DNA of 64,000 nucleotides from positions 186,001 through 250,000 of the forward strand of contig NZ_JARQWV010000003.1 of assembly GCF_029543245.1 (NCBI RefSeq), read 5' to 3'. Below, piece by piece: positions 1-9,400 of this stretch. Position 1 is the stretch's first letter. The number at the start of each line of letters is the position of its first letter. Under the pieces are notes generated by a model. That model had not been told where the DNA came from. It worked only from the letters and a program-made list of their open reading frames with translations, and made no database searches. The position numbers and the translations under genes were made by a program. This DNA comes from Caulobacter endophyticus (GTDB lineage Bacteria; Pseudomonadota; Alphaproteobacteria; Caulobacterales; Caulobacteraceae).

Positions 1-1566
1 CAGTCGGGCGTGATCAGCATGTCCGGCGACTACGGCTTCGACAGCATCGAGGTGCAGAACGGCCGCCTGATCGGCTTGGCCGGGTCTCGCCTGTCGGCCG
101 CCCGCATCTCGGTGGCCCAGGGCTCGACCTTCGGTTCGGCGGGCGCGGTGACCGGCGACGTCGCCGTGTCCGGCACGCTGAGCCCCGGCGCTTCCCCCGG
201 CACGATGACCGTTACCGGGAACGTGGCGCTCGCCTCGGGCTCGACGGCGCTGTTCGAGATCACGCCCACGGTGGCCGACAAGCTGCTGGTCTCGGGCAAG
301 CTCACAATCGCCCAGGGATCCACCCTGAAGCTGGTCGGCGCGGCGTCGCTGGCGCCCGGCCGTCGCATCGACCTGATCGTCGCCAACGGCGGCATCGAGG
401 GCGCCTTCTCCACTGTCGACGGCATGCAAGGTCAGAACCTTCACCTCGACCAGTCGGCCAACCGCCTGCAGGCGCTCGGTCTGTTCTCGACCGACACGGC
501 CTTCGGCTCGCAGATCTCGACCCTGGTCGGCCAGCTGAACAGCGCGCTCATCGACAACAAGGTGGGCGCGTCGCTGTCGGACGCCATGTCGGCCCTGGCC
601 GACCCCACCACCAACCGGAGCAACCCGCGCGCCCTCGCCCGGATGACGCCCGAGGCCTATGCCTCGGCCTCGCAACTGGCGGTCGAGAACGGCCTGACGA
701 TGGTGGACGCCTCACGCGCCCAGAGCCGGTTCGCGCCGACCACGCCGGGCATGTTCGGCTTCGGCCAGGCCATCACCAGCAACCGCAAGCTGGACGGCGA
801 CGCGGCCGTGGGGATTTCCAGCGGCCGGATCGAAACCACAGGCGGCCTGCTCGGCGTCGGCTATGGCGTGCAGAAGGCCTGGGCCGGCGTGTTCGTGGGC
901 TACCTCGACGGCCGCCAGCGCGTCCGCGACCTGGATGCCCGCACCAACGCCGACAGCTTCGTCGTCGGCGCGCAGGGCCAGGTTCGCCTGGGAAGCCTGC
1001 ATCTGACGGCGATGGCCGCGCACGACGCCGCCGACGCCGACACCCGTCGTGTCGCGCCGGGCGGCGCTTCAGTGTCGACCGACTACGCCCTGAAAAGCTG
1101 GGTCGCCGACGTCAACCTGGCCTACCGCGCCAAACTCAGTGCCGACTGGCTCGTCCAGCCCCGCCTCGGCGCCAGCTATGTCCGGACCAGCCGCGAGGCG
1201 ATCGCCGAACAGGGCGGCGGCGCGTTCGCCCTGGCTATCCAGGGACGAAAGGAGTCGACCTGGTTCGTCGACGGCCAGGTTGAGCTGATCGGCGGCCAGG
1301 ACGCCGGCGCTCGCCTGCACCCGTTCGCCTCGCTGGGCTTCCGATCCATGGTCGGCGGCGGTGAAAGCTCGGCCTCGGCCACGCTGGAAGGCCTGCCGAC
1401 GGTGATCACCGCCAGGGGCCTCGGCCGGGCCGACACCCTGGCCACCGCCGGCGCCGGCTTCGCCTACGACCTCCGCAAGGGGCTGACCATCTCGGCCAGC
1501 TATGCGGGCGAGTTCGGCGACGGCGGACGTCAGGCCGGCCTCGTCGGCCTGAACTGGAAGTTCTGA
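1..1566 (+). CDS. Autotransporter outer membrane beta-barrel protein, C-terminal part (5' truncated by window)
   Basis: The reading frame is open from the first base, so the gene begins outside the window and only about 520 C-terminal residues are seen. The first ~130 visible residues are glycine-, serine- and valine-rich with the motif GTLSPGASPGT, typical of the end of a passenger-associated beta-helix. From about residue 240 to the end the sequence alternates hydrophobic and polar residues and finishes LVGLNWKF, with a terminal aromatic residue as expected for a barrel recognised by the BAM complex. The family (type Va secretion) exports its own passenger to the cell surface. The passenger type and function cannot be told from this fragment. 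The gene ends just before a perfect stem-loop. Confidence 0.85.
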   Translation, partial: QSGVISMSGDYGFDSIEVQNGRLIGLAGSRLSAARISVAQGSTFGSAGAVTGDVAVSGTLSPGASPGTMTVTGNVALASGSTALFEITPTVADKLLVSGKLTIAQGSTLKLVGAASLAPGRRIDLIVANGGIEGAFSTVDGMQGQNLHLDQSANRLQALGLFSTDTAFGSQISTLVGQLNSALIDNKVGASLSDAMSALADPTTNRSNPRALARMTPEAYASASQLAVENGLTMVDASRAQSRFAPTTPGMFGFGQAITSNRKLDGDAAVGISSGRIETTGGLLGVGYGVQKAWAGVFVGYLDGRQRVRDLDARTNADSFVVGAQGQVRLGSLHLTAMAAHDAADADTRRVAPGGASVSTDYALKSWVADVNLAYRAKLSADWLVQPRLGASYVRTSREAIAEQGGGAFALAIQGRKESTWFVDGQVELIGGQDAGARLHPFASLGFRSMVGGGESSASATLEGLPTVITARGLGRADTLATAGAGFAYDLRKGLTISASYAGEFGDGGRQAGLVGLNWKF

Positions 1567-1571
1567 CCAGA

Positions 1572-1604
1572 GCAGGAGATCCGCGATCCGCGCGGATCTC
1601 CTGC
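1572..1604. terminator. Perfect 14-bp stem-loop between convergent genes
   Basis: GCAGGAGATCCGCG (1572-1585) and CGCGGATCTCCTGC (1591-1604) are exact reverse complements around a 5-base loop. It starts 6 bases after the autotransporter stop and lies before the stop of the convergent hydrolase. No T-run follows on either strand, so it is either a Rho-independent-like hairpin lacking the U tract or an mRNA 3' end stabiliser serving both genes. Confidence 0.6.
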
Positions 1605-1622
1605 CTCATGAATGTCCAACCC

Positions 1623-2498
1623 CTAGGCCAGATGACGTCCCAGGAAGTCGCGGATGTAGTCGGCGATCTCGCGGCCGTGGGTCTCCAGGGCGAAATGCCC
1701 GGCATCGACGAGATGCACCTCGGCCTTTGGCAGGTCTCGGAGAAAGGCCTCCGCTCCCGCCGGCAGGAAGAACGGATCCCTGGCGCCCCACACCGCCAGC
1801 AGCGGCGGCTGGCGATCACGGAAATAGGCCTGGATGCGCGGATAGAGCGCGACATTCCCGGCATAGTCGGCGATCAGCCCTAGCTGGATCTCGTCATTGC
1901 CTGGTCGCGACATAAGGGCGTAGTCCAGCCAGTAGGCCTCCGGCGCCACCTGGGTCTCGTCCGGCGCGCCGTGGGTGTACTGCCAGCGGGTGGTCTCCAG
2001 GCTCAGCATGCCGCGCATCGCCTCGCGATTGGCCGGCGACGGATCGGCCCAGTAGGCGCGGGTCGGGCCCCAACCGTCGCTGAGACCTTCCTCGTAGGCG
2101 TTGCCGTTCTGGGAGACGATGGCCGTAATGGCGTCGGGCCTCGCCAACGCCAGGCGCAAGCCGACCGGCGCCCCGTAGTCGAAGATGTAGATCGCATGGC
2201 GCGCGAGGCCGATGGCGTCGGTGAAGCCGGCCATCGTCTCAGCCAGGCGCGCGAAACTGTAGTCGAAGCTCTCGGGCGCGGTGGTGAAGCCGAAGCCCGG
2301 CAGGTCCGGTGCGACCACGTGATAGAGGTCGGCAAGGCGCGGAATCAGATCGCGGAACTGGTGAGACGAGGTCGGAAAGCCATGCAGCAGCAGGATCGCC
2401 GGATTCCGGGGATCCCCCGCCTCGCGGTAGAAGACGGAAACCCCGTCGACCTCGGCGCGACGCAGGACGGTCTGGGAACGGACAGGGTCTGGCGCCAT
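1623..2498 (-). CDS. Alpha/beta hydrolase, epoxide hydrolase/haloalkane dehalogenase-like (cytoplasmic)
   Basis: A 291-residue alpha/beta hydrolase without a signal peptide. The oxyanion loop HGFPTSS is near residue 37. The nucleophile elbow reads FDYGAPVG, with Asp rather than Ser, as in epoxide hydrolases and haloalkane dehalogenases. The acid is in WGARDPFF and the His in DAGHFALE. The start was chosen because AGGAGG lies 7 bases upstream; the much longer open frame running back to 3452 crosses the isochorismatase gene on the same strand in another frame and is not credible. It is a clear paralogue of the exported protein at 4408-5394, sharing HGFPTSS, DYGAP, QNGNAY and FRDRQPP. It follows the isochorismatase-family gene by 80 bases and is probably co-transcribed with it. 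Substrate unknown. Confidence 0.88.
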   Translation of the reverse strand: MAPDPVRSQTVLRRAEVDGVSVFYREAGDPRNPAILLLHGFPTSSHQFRDLIPRLADLYHVVAPDLPGFGFTTAPESFDYSFARLAETMAGFTDAIGLARHAIYIFDYGAPVGLRLALARPDAITAIVSQNGNAYEEGLSDGWGPTRAYWADPSPANREAMRGMLSLETTRWQYTHGAPDETQVAPEAYWLDYALMSRPGNDEIQLGLIADYAGNVALYPRIQAYFRDRQPPLLAVWGARDPFFLPAGAEAFLRDLPKAEVHLVDAGHFALETHGREIADYIRDFLGRHLA

Positions 2499-2578
2499 CA
2501 CGGCCTCCTGCTCTGCATGGCAAGTTTCGAACGGGGGGCGGCGACCGTCCCGAGCTCGGGATCGGCCGCCACGCGTCT

Positions 2579-3259
2579 CTAGGCGCCGGCCCTGGCGACG
2601 GCCTGAGCCTTCTGGAAGCTTTCCATGACCGCGGCGTAGTTGGGGGCCGCCAGGCCGTAGAGCTTGGCCAGTTCCGTGGCCTCCGGCCGCGCCCAGGTGC
2701 GATGCAGCTCGCTCAGCAGCGCATTGGTCGAGGTCGGCTTGACCCCGCCCTGGACGAAGCGCGCCAGGCTGGTGCGAGAAGCCATCTCGCTCGGATCGCC
2801 CGAGGCGTCGACCACCGCATAGACTTCGTAGCCGGCCGCGCGCGCGTCCAGCGCGGGGAACATCACGCACACGCTGGTCCAGACGCCCGCCATGATCAGG
2901 GTCCTGCGGCCGGTGGCCCTCACCTGGTCGACGAAATCCGCGTTGTCCCAGGCGTTCACCTCGCCCTTGCGCGGCACGTAGACCGCGTGGGGGGCAAGCT
3001 CGTGGATTTCGGGCATCAGCGGGCCGTTCGAACCAGCCGGCTCCGAGGCGGTCGTGATCACCGGAATGTTCAGCAGGGTGGCGAGCCGGGCGACCATCTC
3101 GACGTTTCGCCGAAGGTCGGCCACGGAGATGTCCTTCACCGTCTGGAACAGACCCGACTGGTGATCCAGCAGCAGGATCACCGCATCGGCGGGATCGAGC
3201 AGAGCCGCGCCGCCGCCCGTGGGCAGGACGCTCGTTTTCTGGTTCGGCGACGTCGTCAT
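2579..3259 (-). CDS. Isochorismatase-family cysteine hydrolase (YcaC-like)
   Basis: A 226-residue protein with the cysteine-hydrolase triad of the isochorismatase superfamily: Asp in LLLDHQSG (about residue 34), Lys in PRKGEVNAW (about 106) and Cys in WTSVCVMF (about 140). The overall sequence resembles the YcaC-like branch, whose substrates are mostly undefined, so enzymatic isochorismate cleavage should not be assumed. The start is an ATG preceded by GAAGGAAA; upstream in-frame codons reaching 3403 lie in a probable promoter region. The gene heads a minus-strand pair with the hydrolase at 1623-2498 and is divergent from the exported hydrolases at 3571 and 4408, suggesting one locus acting on a shared class of compounds. 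Confidence 0.88.
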   Translation of the reverse strand: MTTSPNQKTSVLPTGGGAALLDPADAVILLLDHQSGLFQTVKDISVADLRRNVEMVARLATLLNIPVITTASEPAGSNGPLMPEIHELAPHAVYVPRKGEVNAWDNADFVDQVRATGRRTLIMAGVWTSVCVMFPALDARAAGYEVYAVVDASGDPSEMASRTSLARFVQGGVKPTSTNALLSELHRTWARPEATELAKLYGLAAPNYAAVMESFQKAQAVARAGA

Positions 3260-3570
3260 GGGATTTCCTTCGAATGGTCCGCCGGAACCGGCCTCCTTCA
3301 GGACGCCCCGGGCAAATCGACAATCCGTCGCCGCGTCGAGGCGAGCCAGTAAAGCCCGGTAAAATGCCGTACGGGCCTGATCTCTCGGCCGATTCGACGA
3401 CACATTGCTTTTTGCAAAGGAGCCGTTCGGAGCGCTCCCAGCGCGCCAACACTCGCGCCTGCCGAACCTTGACGATGCTTTACCACGCCTAACACCACGA
3501 CGACCTCCCTGGGGACTAATCCTGTCGACCGACGCCCGCCCCGGGCTCTGTCGCCCCCATGGAGAACACG
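3260..3570. other. Divergent intergenic region, no gene seen
   Basis: These 311 bases separate two divergent transcription units of hydrolase genes and must hold both promoters. Visible structure is slight: a 10-bp palindrome GGAGCGCTCC at 3429-3438 and a small inverted repeat TTGC-5-GCAA around 3404-3416. I see no confident -35/-10 pair and no coding signal. A purine-rich site GGAG precedes the ATG at 3571. Confidence 0.5.
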
Positions 3571-4329
3571 ATGAAGCGCGCCCTAGCTGGAATGATCGCG
3601 GCCATGACCGTCGTCGCGCCCGTCGGCGCGGCCGTCGCCGCCGAGAAGCCGGTGTCCATCGTCCTGGTCCACGGGGCCTTCGTCGACGCCTCAGGCTGGC
3701 GGCCGGTCTACGACCTGCTGTCGAACAAGGGCTTCGAGGTTCTCGTCGTCCAGAACCCGACCATCACGCTGGATGGCGACGCCGAGGCGACCCGGCAGGT
3801 CATCGCCCAGGCCAGGCATCCCGTCATACTGGTCGGCCACTCCTACGGCGGCGCGGTGATCACCCAGGTCGGCGCCGATCCCAAGGTCAGGAGCCTGGTC
3901 TATCTGGCCGCCTTCGCACCCGACGCGGGCGAATCCGTCCTGCAGTTGGCCAGCACGCCGGTGCCCGGAGCGCCTCCCGCGCCGCTACTGCCGCCCAAGG
4001 ACGGCTTCATCCAGGTCGATCCAGGGAAGTTCCCCGCGGCCTTCGCCGCCGACGTCGATCCGGCGGCGACCCGCTTCATGGCGGTCTCGCAGGTCCCGTG
4101 GGGCCTGGGCGCGGTCGGCGGCAAGATCACCGCGCCGGCCTGGAAGGCCAAGCCCAGCTACTACCTGCTGGCCACCCAGGACCTGATGATCCCGCCCGCG
4201 GCGCAGCGCGCGATGGCGGTGCGCGCCAAGGCCACCCTGGCCGAAACGCCGAGCAGCCACGCCGTGATGCTCTCCCGGCCCGGCGAGGTCGCCGACTTCA
4301 TCGCGATGGCGGCCGACGCGAGCAAGTAG
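3571..4329 (+). CDS. Exported alpha/beta hydrolase (AB hydrolase 6 type)
   Basis: A 252-residue protein with a Sec signal peptide: MKRALAG, a hydrophobic core, and cleavage after AAVA near residue 24. The mature part begins with the strand SIVLVHGAFVDASGW, which supplies the HG oxyanion motif, followed by the nucleophile elbow GHSYGG (Ser about 92). The probable Asp is near TQDLMIPP and the His is in SSHAVM near the C terminus. This layout matches the esterase-like alpha/beta hydrolases that act on small ligands. The start at 3571 is preferred over the ATG at 3559 because GGAG lies 6 bases before it. It is followed after 78 bases by another exported hydrolase in the same direction, probably co-transcribed. 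Substrate unknown. Confidence 0.85.
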   Translation: MKRALAGMIAAMTVVAPVGAAVAAEKPVSIVLVHGAFVDASGWRPVYDLLSNKGFEVLVVQNPTITLDGDAEATRQVIAQARHPVILVGHSYGGAVITQVGADPKVRSLVYLAAFAPDAGESVLQLASTPVPGAPPAPLLPPKDGFIQVDPGKFPAAFAADVDPAATRFMAVSQVPWGLGAVGGKITAPAWKAKPSYYLLATQDLMIPPAAQRAMAVRAKATLAETPSSHAVMLSRPGEVADFIAMAADASK

Positions 4330-4407
4330 TCGGCCCGCCGGACGATCTCGCCGCGCCACGGCGCGCGGCGTGTCCACCTTCCTCCCCAGAGATCCAAGGA
4401 GATATCG

Positions 4408-5394
4408 ATGACCCGACTGTTCATGTCGGCGGCGCTGGCCGCCGTCGCCTTCGCCGCCGCGACCCTGACCGCCGCGCCCCCTGCCCTCGCCGCGCCGGCG
4501 CCGAGCGCGCCCGCCCGCCCGGCGCCCCCGGTCATTCACTACCGCACCGCCACCGTCGACGGCGTGAAGGTGTTCTACCGCGAGGCGGGTCCGGCGGACG
4601 GCCCGGTGGTGCTGCTGCTGCACGGCTTTCCGACCTCGTCGCACATGTTCCGCAACCTGATCCCGCTGCTGGCCGACAAGTACCGGGTCATCGCGCCCGA
4701 CTACCCGGGCTATGGCCAGAGTGACGCACCGGATCACACGAAGTTTTCCTATACCTTCGCCAACCAGGCCGACATCGTCGACAAGCTGGTCACCCAGCTC
4801 GGCGCCAAGCGCTACACCATGTACGTCATGGATTACGGCGCCCCGATCGGCTACCGGCTGGCGCTGAAGCATCCCGAGCGCGTCAGCGGCCTGATCGTCC
4901 AGAACGGCAACGCCTATGACGAGGGCCTGCAATCGCCCTTCTGGGACCCGATCAAGGTCTACTGGAAGGACCGCTCGCAGAAGAACCGCGACGCCCTGAA
5001 CGGCCTGGTCACCCTGGACATCACCAAGTTCCAGTACACCGACGGCATGGGCGACGTGGGCCGCATCAGCCCCGACAACTGGGTGCACGACCAGGCGCTG
5101 CTCGACCGTCCGGGTAACCGCGATGTCCAGCTGGACATGTTGGGCGACTACGGCTCCAACGTGCCGTTCTATCCCGACTTCCAGAAGTTCTTCCGCGATC
5201 GCCAGCCGCCGACGCTGATCGTCTGGGGCAAGAATGACAAGATCTTCCCGGAGGCCGGCGCCCATCCCTATCTGCGGGACCTGCCCAAGGCCGAGATCCA
5301 CATCCTCGACAGCGGCCACTTCGCCCTGGAGGACCGTCTCGACGTGATGGCGCCGCTGATCCGCGACTTCCTCGACCGCAAGGTCGGGAAATAA
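4408..5394 (+). CDS. Exported alpha/beta hydrolase, epoxide hydrolase-like
   Basis: A 328-residue protein with a long N-terminal signal sequence (about residues 1-29, ending ALA) and a proline/alanine linker before the hydrolase domain. The domain has HGFPTSS, the nucleophile elbow MDYGAPIG (Asp), the acid in WGKNDKIF and the catalytic His in DSGHFALE. It is the exported paralogue of the cytoplasmic enzyme at 1623-2498; the two flank the locus in opposite orientation. A clear Shine-Dalgarno (AAGGAG) precedes the ATG. The cap-domain region (about 165-235) is rich in aromatic residues. The presence of the same fold on both sides of the membrane suggests processing of an imported or toxic substrate, which is inference. 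Confidence 0.87.
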   Translation: MTRLFMSAALAAVAFAAATLTAAPPALAAPAPSAPARPAPPVIHYRTATVDGVKVFYREAGPADGPVVLLLHGFPTSSHMFRNLIPLLADKYRVIAPDYPGYGQSDAPDHTKFSYTFANQADIVDKLVTQLGAKRYTMYVMDYGAPIGYRLALKHPERVSGLIVQNGNAYDEGLQSPFWDPIKVYWKDRSQKNRDALNGLVTLDITKFQYTDGMGDVGRISPDNWVHDQALLDRPGNRDVQLDMLGDYGSNVPFYPDFQKFFRDRQPPTLIVWGKNDKIFPEAGAHPYLRDLPKAEIHILDSGHFALEDRLDVMAPLIRDFLDRKVGK

Positions 5395-5425
5395 CGCCTC
5401 CTGCTGCTCGAAACGTCCGCGGCGC

Positions 5426-6022
5426 TCACGGCGTCGCGGACACCGCCTGCCTGCGCTGGGCGAACATGTCTTCGATCCAGGCCTCGTCCCGCGCCGTCAA
5501 CTCGATGAACAGGACCCTGCGCAGCGCCGTAGCCGGCTCGCCGGCTACGGCCTCTCGCGGCAGGTCGATCACCGTCGAGCGCATGGTCTGGGCGAGCAGC
5601 GCGACGATATCCTGGAACTCCGGGGGCGCGGGAGGCGCGTCGCCGACCTCGCCCCCGGGAAGCTTCGACTGTCCCCCAGCGCCGACGGCGGCGCCTGCGC
5701 CGCTCGCCACGACGGGCGCGATGAACCGATAGCCCCGACCGTTCACGGTGGCGATGTATGTGGCGAAATCCGCATCATCATCGAGCGCGCGACGCAGGGC
5801 CGCGATGTGCACCTTCAGATTTCCCTCGACGACCGTCGTGCTGGGCCAGGCCTCTTCCAGCAGTTGGCGCTTGCTGAGCATTTCGCCGGGACGCCGGACA
5901 AAGGCCTCCAGCAGGTCGAGGGCCCTGCAGCCGATCCGAACGGGCTGGCCGTCCTTCAGCAGCAGCTGCCGACGGGGAATGAACAGATAGTCGCCGAAGG
6001 CAAAGGAAGGTGCGTTGGTCAT
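5426..6022 (-). CDS. Winged-helix transcriptional regulator (OmpR/CadC-type DNA-binding domain)
   Basis: A 198-residue protein whose N-terminal ~105 residues form an OmpR/PhoB-type winged helix: FGDYLFIPRRQLLL, then RALDLLEAFVRRPGEMLSKRQLLEEAWP, a recognition region VVEGNLKVHIAALRRAL and the wing NGRGYRFIAPV. There is no receiver domain. The C-terminal ~90 residues begin with a glycine/alanine-rich linker and have no recognised domain and no clear membrane segment, unlike ToxR/CadC. It converges on the exported hydrolase gene at 4408 and is the likely local regulator of the hydrolase cluster (inference from position). A start 33 codons upstream (GTG at 6121) is possible; the ATG at 6022 begins right at the domain and is preferred. 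Confidence 0.8.
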   Translation of the reverse strand: MTNAPSFAFGDYLFIPRRQLLLKDGQPVRIGCRALDLLEAFVRRPGEMLSKRQLLEEAWPSTTVVEGNLKVHIAALRRALDDDADFATYIATVNGRGYRFIAPVVASGAGAAVGAGGQSKLPGGEVGDAPPAPPEFQDIVALLAQTMRSTVIDLPREAVAGEPATALRRVLFIELTARDEAWIEDMFAQRRQAVSATP

Positions 6023-6435
6023 CGGCGCGCGGCCTCGACCGGCGTATCCAGGCCATCCGCATCGCGCGACCGGCGGGCGATCCTCGAAAGTTTCGGCACG
6101 CTGCCCTCCTTTTGCTGACACCGTGACGCTAGCGCTCGCCGTCGTGGGCCTTCAATTCGTCGATGGTCGCGCGTCTATCTCCGCTGGACATGCCGCGCTC
6201 GACCTTGGTCTAGCCGGCGCCGGCGTCTTTGCGAGCCTCGTCCGGCGCAAGGCCCGCTGCGGCTGCGACTTCGCGAACCGCCCGCCAACAGGGCGCGCCT
6301 GAGGTCAGCCTCCGTCTGACGGCCTCCGTGCAGCTAGCCGAAGGTCGAGCCGGCTTCGACCTTGGTGAGATGGCAGCCGCGACGCCCGCGCGCTAGGTTG
6401 GGGTTGCGTCGGAGAGACAACACGAAGGACGTCCC
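6023..6435. other. Intergenic region with no convincing gene
   Basis: These 413 bases lie between the divergent winged-helix gene and the multi-PAS kinase. Short open frames on both strands lack codon bias and start signals. The visible structures are an inverted repeat at 6341-6363 and a partial direct copy of its right arm (CGACCTTGGT at 6200-6209 and 6356-6365). Promoters for both flanking genes should be here but no strong -35/-10 match is evident. Confidence 0.5.
6341..6363. promoter_or_regulatory. Inverted repeat upstream of the multi-PAS kinase
   Basis: AAGGTCGA (6341-6348) and TCGACCTT (6356-6363) are exact reverse complements around the 7-base spacer GCCGGCT, itself containing the palindrome GCCGGC. 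It sits about 73 bases before the kinase ATG, where an operator would be expected. No protein can be assigned to it from sequence. Confidence 0.4.
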
Positions 6436-9400
6436 GTGATCTCTCCGCACGTCATCTCATCGCCGAGCGAAGGTCAGGCCCTGGAACAACTTCAACGCGA
6501 TATCGAGCGCCTGAGCCTTCTGCCGGAGGCCTGGAAGGGGCTCGACCCAACCTCCATCGCCGAAAGCGTGCTCGACACCCTGCTCGAGATGCTCGCTCTG
6601 GACTTCGTCGGCCTGCGCTTCAACGACACAACGCACGTCTTCCTGCGCGTCGCCCCGGCCTTCAACGCGAACTGCCCGGACGAAGAGATCCGCGAAGCGC
6701 TGGAAAGCTGGCCCGCCGGCGAGGCCTCCGCAATCATGCCCATGCTCGGCGGCGAGCGCGTGTCGACGATCCAATGCCCGCTTGGCCAGACCGCCGGGGT
6801 CGGCGTGATCCTGGCGGGCGCGCGCCGAGCGGGCTTTCCCGATCGGATTGAGCTTTCGAAGCTCAAGCTCGCCGCGGCGCAGGCGGGCCTGGCGTGCCGC
6901 GAGGTGCGCCAGCTCAGCGAACGCCAGCCGCCCGTCGACCCGCGCGACAAGCCCCTTTCCGCCGAGGCCCTGGCGCAGAGCGAGTGGCGGCTGCACCTGA
7001 CCATCAACACTATCCCGGCCATGGCCTGGTCGACGACGCCGGACGGGCTGATCGACTTCTGCAACCAGACCTTCGTCGACTACGTCGGATGGACCGCCGA
7101 GGAGATCAGCGGCCAGGGCTTCTGGCCGATCTTCCATCCCGACGACACCGCCCACCTGCTGGCCGCCTGGCAGGAGATCATGGCCACCAAGCAGCCGCGC
7201 GACGTCGAAGGCCGCATGCGTCGAGCCGATGGCGAATACCGCTGGTTCGTCCTTCGCCAGAACCCGCTGTTCGACGCCGACGGCGACGTCATCAAGTGGT
7301 ACGGAGCCGGGGCCGACATCGAGGATCGCAAGCGCGCCGAAACCGCGCTCGAGGAGGCGCGTGCCGCCCTGCTGGCCAGCGAGCAGAACCTCAACCTGAT
7401 CATCAATTCGCTGCCGGTGCTGGTCTGGTCGGCCCGCCCCGACGGCAGCGCCGACTTCATCAACGACAGCTGGCGCGACTATGCCGGCGAGCCTGCCGAC
7501 AAGATCCTGGAGTGGGGCTTCCTCGACCTCTACCACCCCGACGACGTGCCGGGCATGATGGAGATCTGGACACGGGACATCACCTATAACGACCAGACCG
7601 CCCTCAAGGGCCGGATCCGAGGTGCGGACGGCCAGTACCGCTGGTTCTACTTCGCGGGCCGCAAGCTGACGGACGCCAACGGCGTGGTCCGCTGGTTCGG
7701 ATGCAATGTCGACATCGAGGACCTGCAGCGCGCCGAAGACGCGCTTCGGGCCAGCGAAGCGGCGCTGCGCGAAAGCCAGCGCACGCTGAGCCTGATGCTC
7801 GACACCATCCCCGGCATGGCCTGGTCGACAACCGCCGATGGCCAGGCCGACCAGTTCAACAAGAGCATGCTCGACTTCCTCGGCCGCCCGCTGGAGGAGT
7901 TGATCGGAACAGGCTTCCTGTCGCAATTCCACCCGGACGACGTCGAGCGCATGTTCGCCGAGTGGCAGGCGATGATGGCGTCGGGCGTCGGCGGCGATAT
8001 CGAGGGTCGCTCGCGGCGCGCCGATGGCGAGTACCGCTGGCTGATCTGCCGTTGCAGCCCCTTGCGGAACGCAGCGGGCGAGATCATCCGCTGGTATGGC
8101 GTCAATCTGGACATCGAGGACCGCAAGCGCGCTGAGGCCGCCGTGCTCGCCAGCGAGCGTAACGTCAGCCTCATCCTCAATTCACTGCCAGTGCTGATCT
8201 GGTCGGCCAAGGCCGGTGGCAGCGCCGATTTCGTGAACCAGAGATATCTGGACTACGTCGGCCTGCCCGCCGAAACGATCCTGGATTTCGGCTTCGCCGA
8301 CGTGATCCACCCTGACGATGTGGACGGCCTGCTGGAAGCCTGGCGCCTGGCCCAGGACAGGGACACCTCGCTCGCGCAGGCTCGGATCCGGCGCTTCGAC
8401 GGCGAGTATCGCTGGTTCTACTTCGCCGGACAGAAGTTTCATGACGCGAACGGAACGGTGCGATGGTTTGGCGTCGATCTCGACATCGAGGAGCTCAAGC
8501 GGACCGAAGAGGCCCTCAAGGCCAGCGAGGCGGCGTTGCGGCAAAGCGAGCGATCGCTGAGCCTTACGATCAGCACCATCCCGGCGATGGTCTGGTCGAC
8601 GAAGCCGGACGGCATGCTGGATTCGTGGAACCAGACATTCCTGGACTTCGCGGGCGTCGCCTTTGAAGAGGTCGAGGGCGATGGCTTCTATCGGCTTTTC
8701 CATCCCGATGACCTGGAGCGCCTGCGCTCGACCTGGAACGAGGTCGTCGGCTCGACGCGCCCCCAGGAGACGGAAGGCCGCATGAGGGGCCGCGACGGCG
8801 AATACAGATGGTTCGCCTTTCGCCAGCAACCTTTGCTGGACGGCGATGGCAGCGTTCTCAAATGGTACGGCATCGTCGTCGACATCGAGGACAGAAAGCG
8901 GGCGGAAGAGGCGCTGCGGGCCAGTGAGACGGCGCTTCGCGGCCAACAGCGCAGGCTGGAGCACATCATCAACGCCGTGCCAGGTCTCGTCTGGTCGGCG
9001 ACCGCCGACGGCGCCGTCACGTTCCTCAGCCAGCAGTATCTGGACTATATCGGACTGGACGCGGAACTGGCCCTGGCCGGCGCGTGGGAAGACGCCCTCC
9101 ATCCTGAAGACGCCGACGCGCTTCTGGCGGCGTGGGCCCGGGCCATTTCAGAGGGTCGTGCGACCGAACATGAAGCACGTTTGAGAAGGGCGGACGGCGG
9201 GTACCGCTGGATGCTGTTCCGCGCGAGCCCTTCCTACAACGAGGCCGGACAGGTCGTGGAATGGTTCGGCGTCAACATCGACATCGAGGACCGCAAGGAC
9301 GCGCAGGATGCGTTCAAGGCCAGCGAAACGGCGCTGCGCGACAGCGAACGCCAGTTGCAGCAGATCGTCTCGTCCATCCCTGGCCTGACCTGGGCGTCCG

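Noticed and set aside
3429..3438. Palindrome GGAGCGCTCC as an operator of the hydrolase genes
   Set aside because: Ten-base palindromes of this composition are expected by chance in GC-rich DNA; there is no second copy.
1623..3452. A single 609-codon open frame on the minus strand suggesting a fusion of the hydrolase with an upstream domain
   Set aside because: The upstream half is the isochorismatase gene read in a wrong frame; a good AGGAGG site and ATG at 2498 mark the true start.
6129..6191. Minus-strand 20-codon frame starting MSSGDRRATIDELKAHDGER
   Set aside because: Natural-looking but too short, with no ribosome site and an in-frame stop just upstream; at most a remnant.
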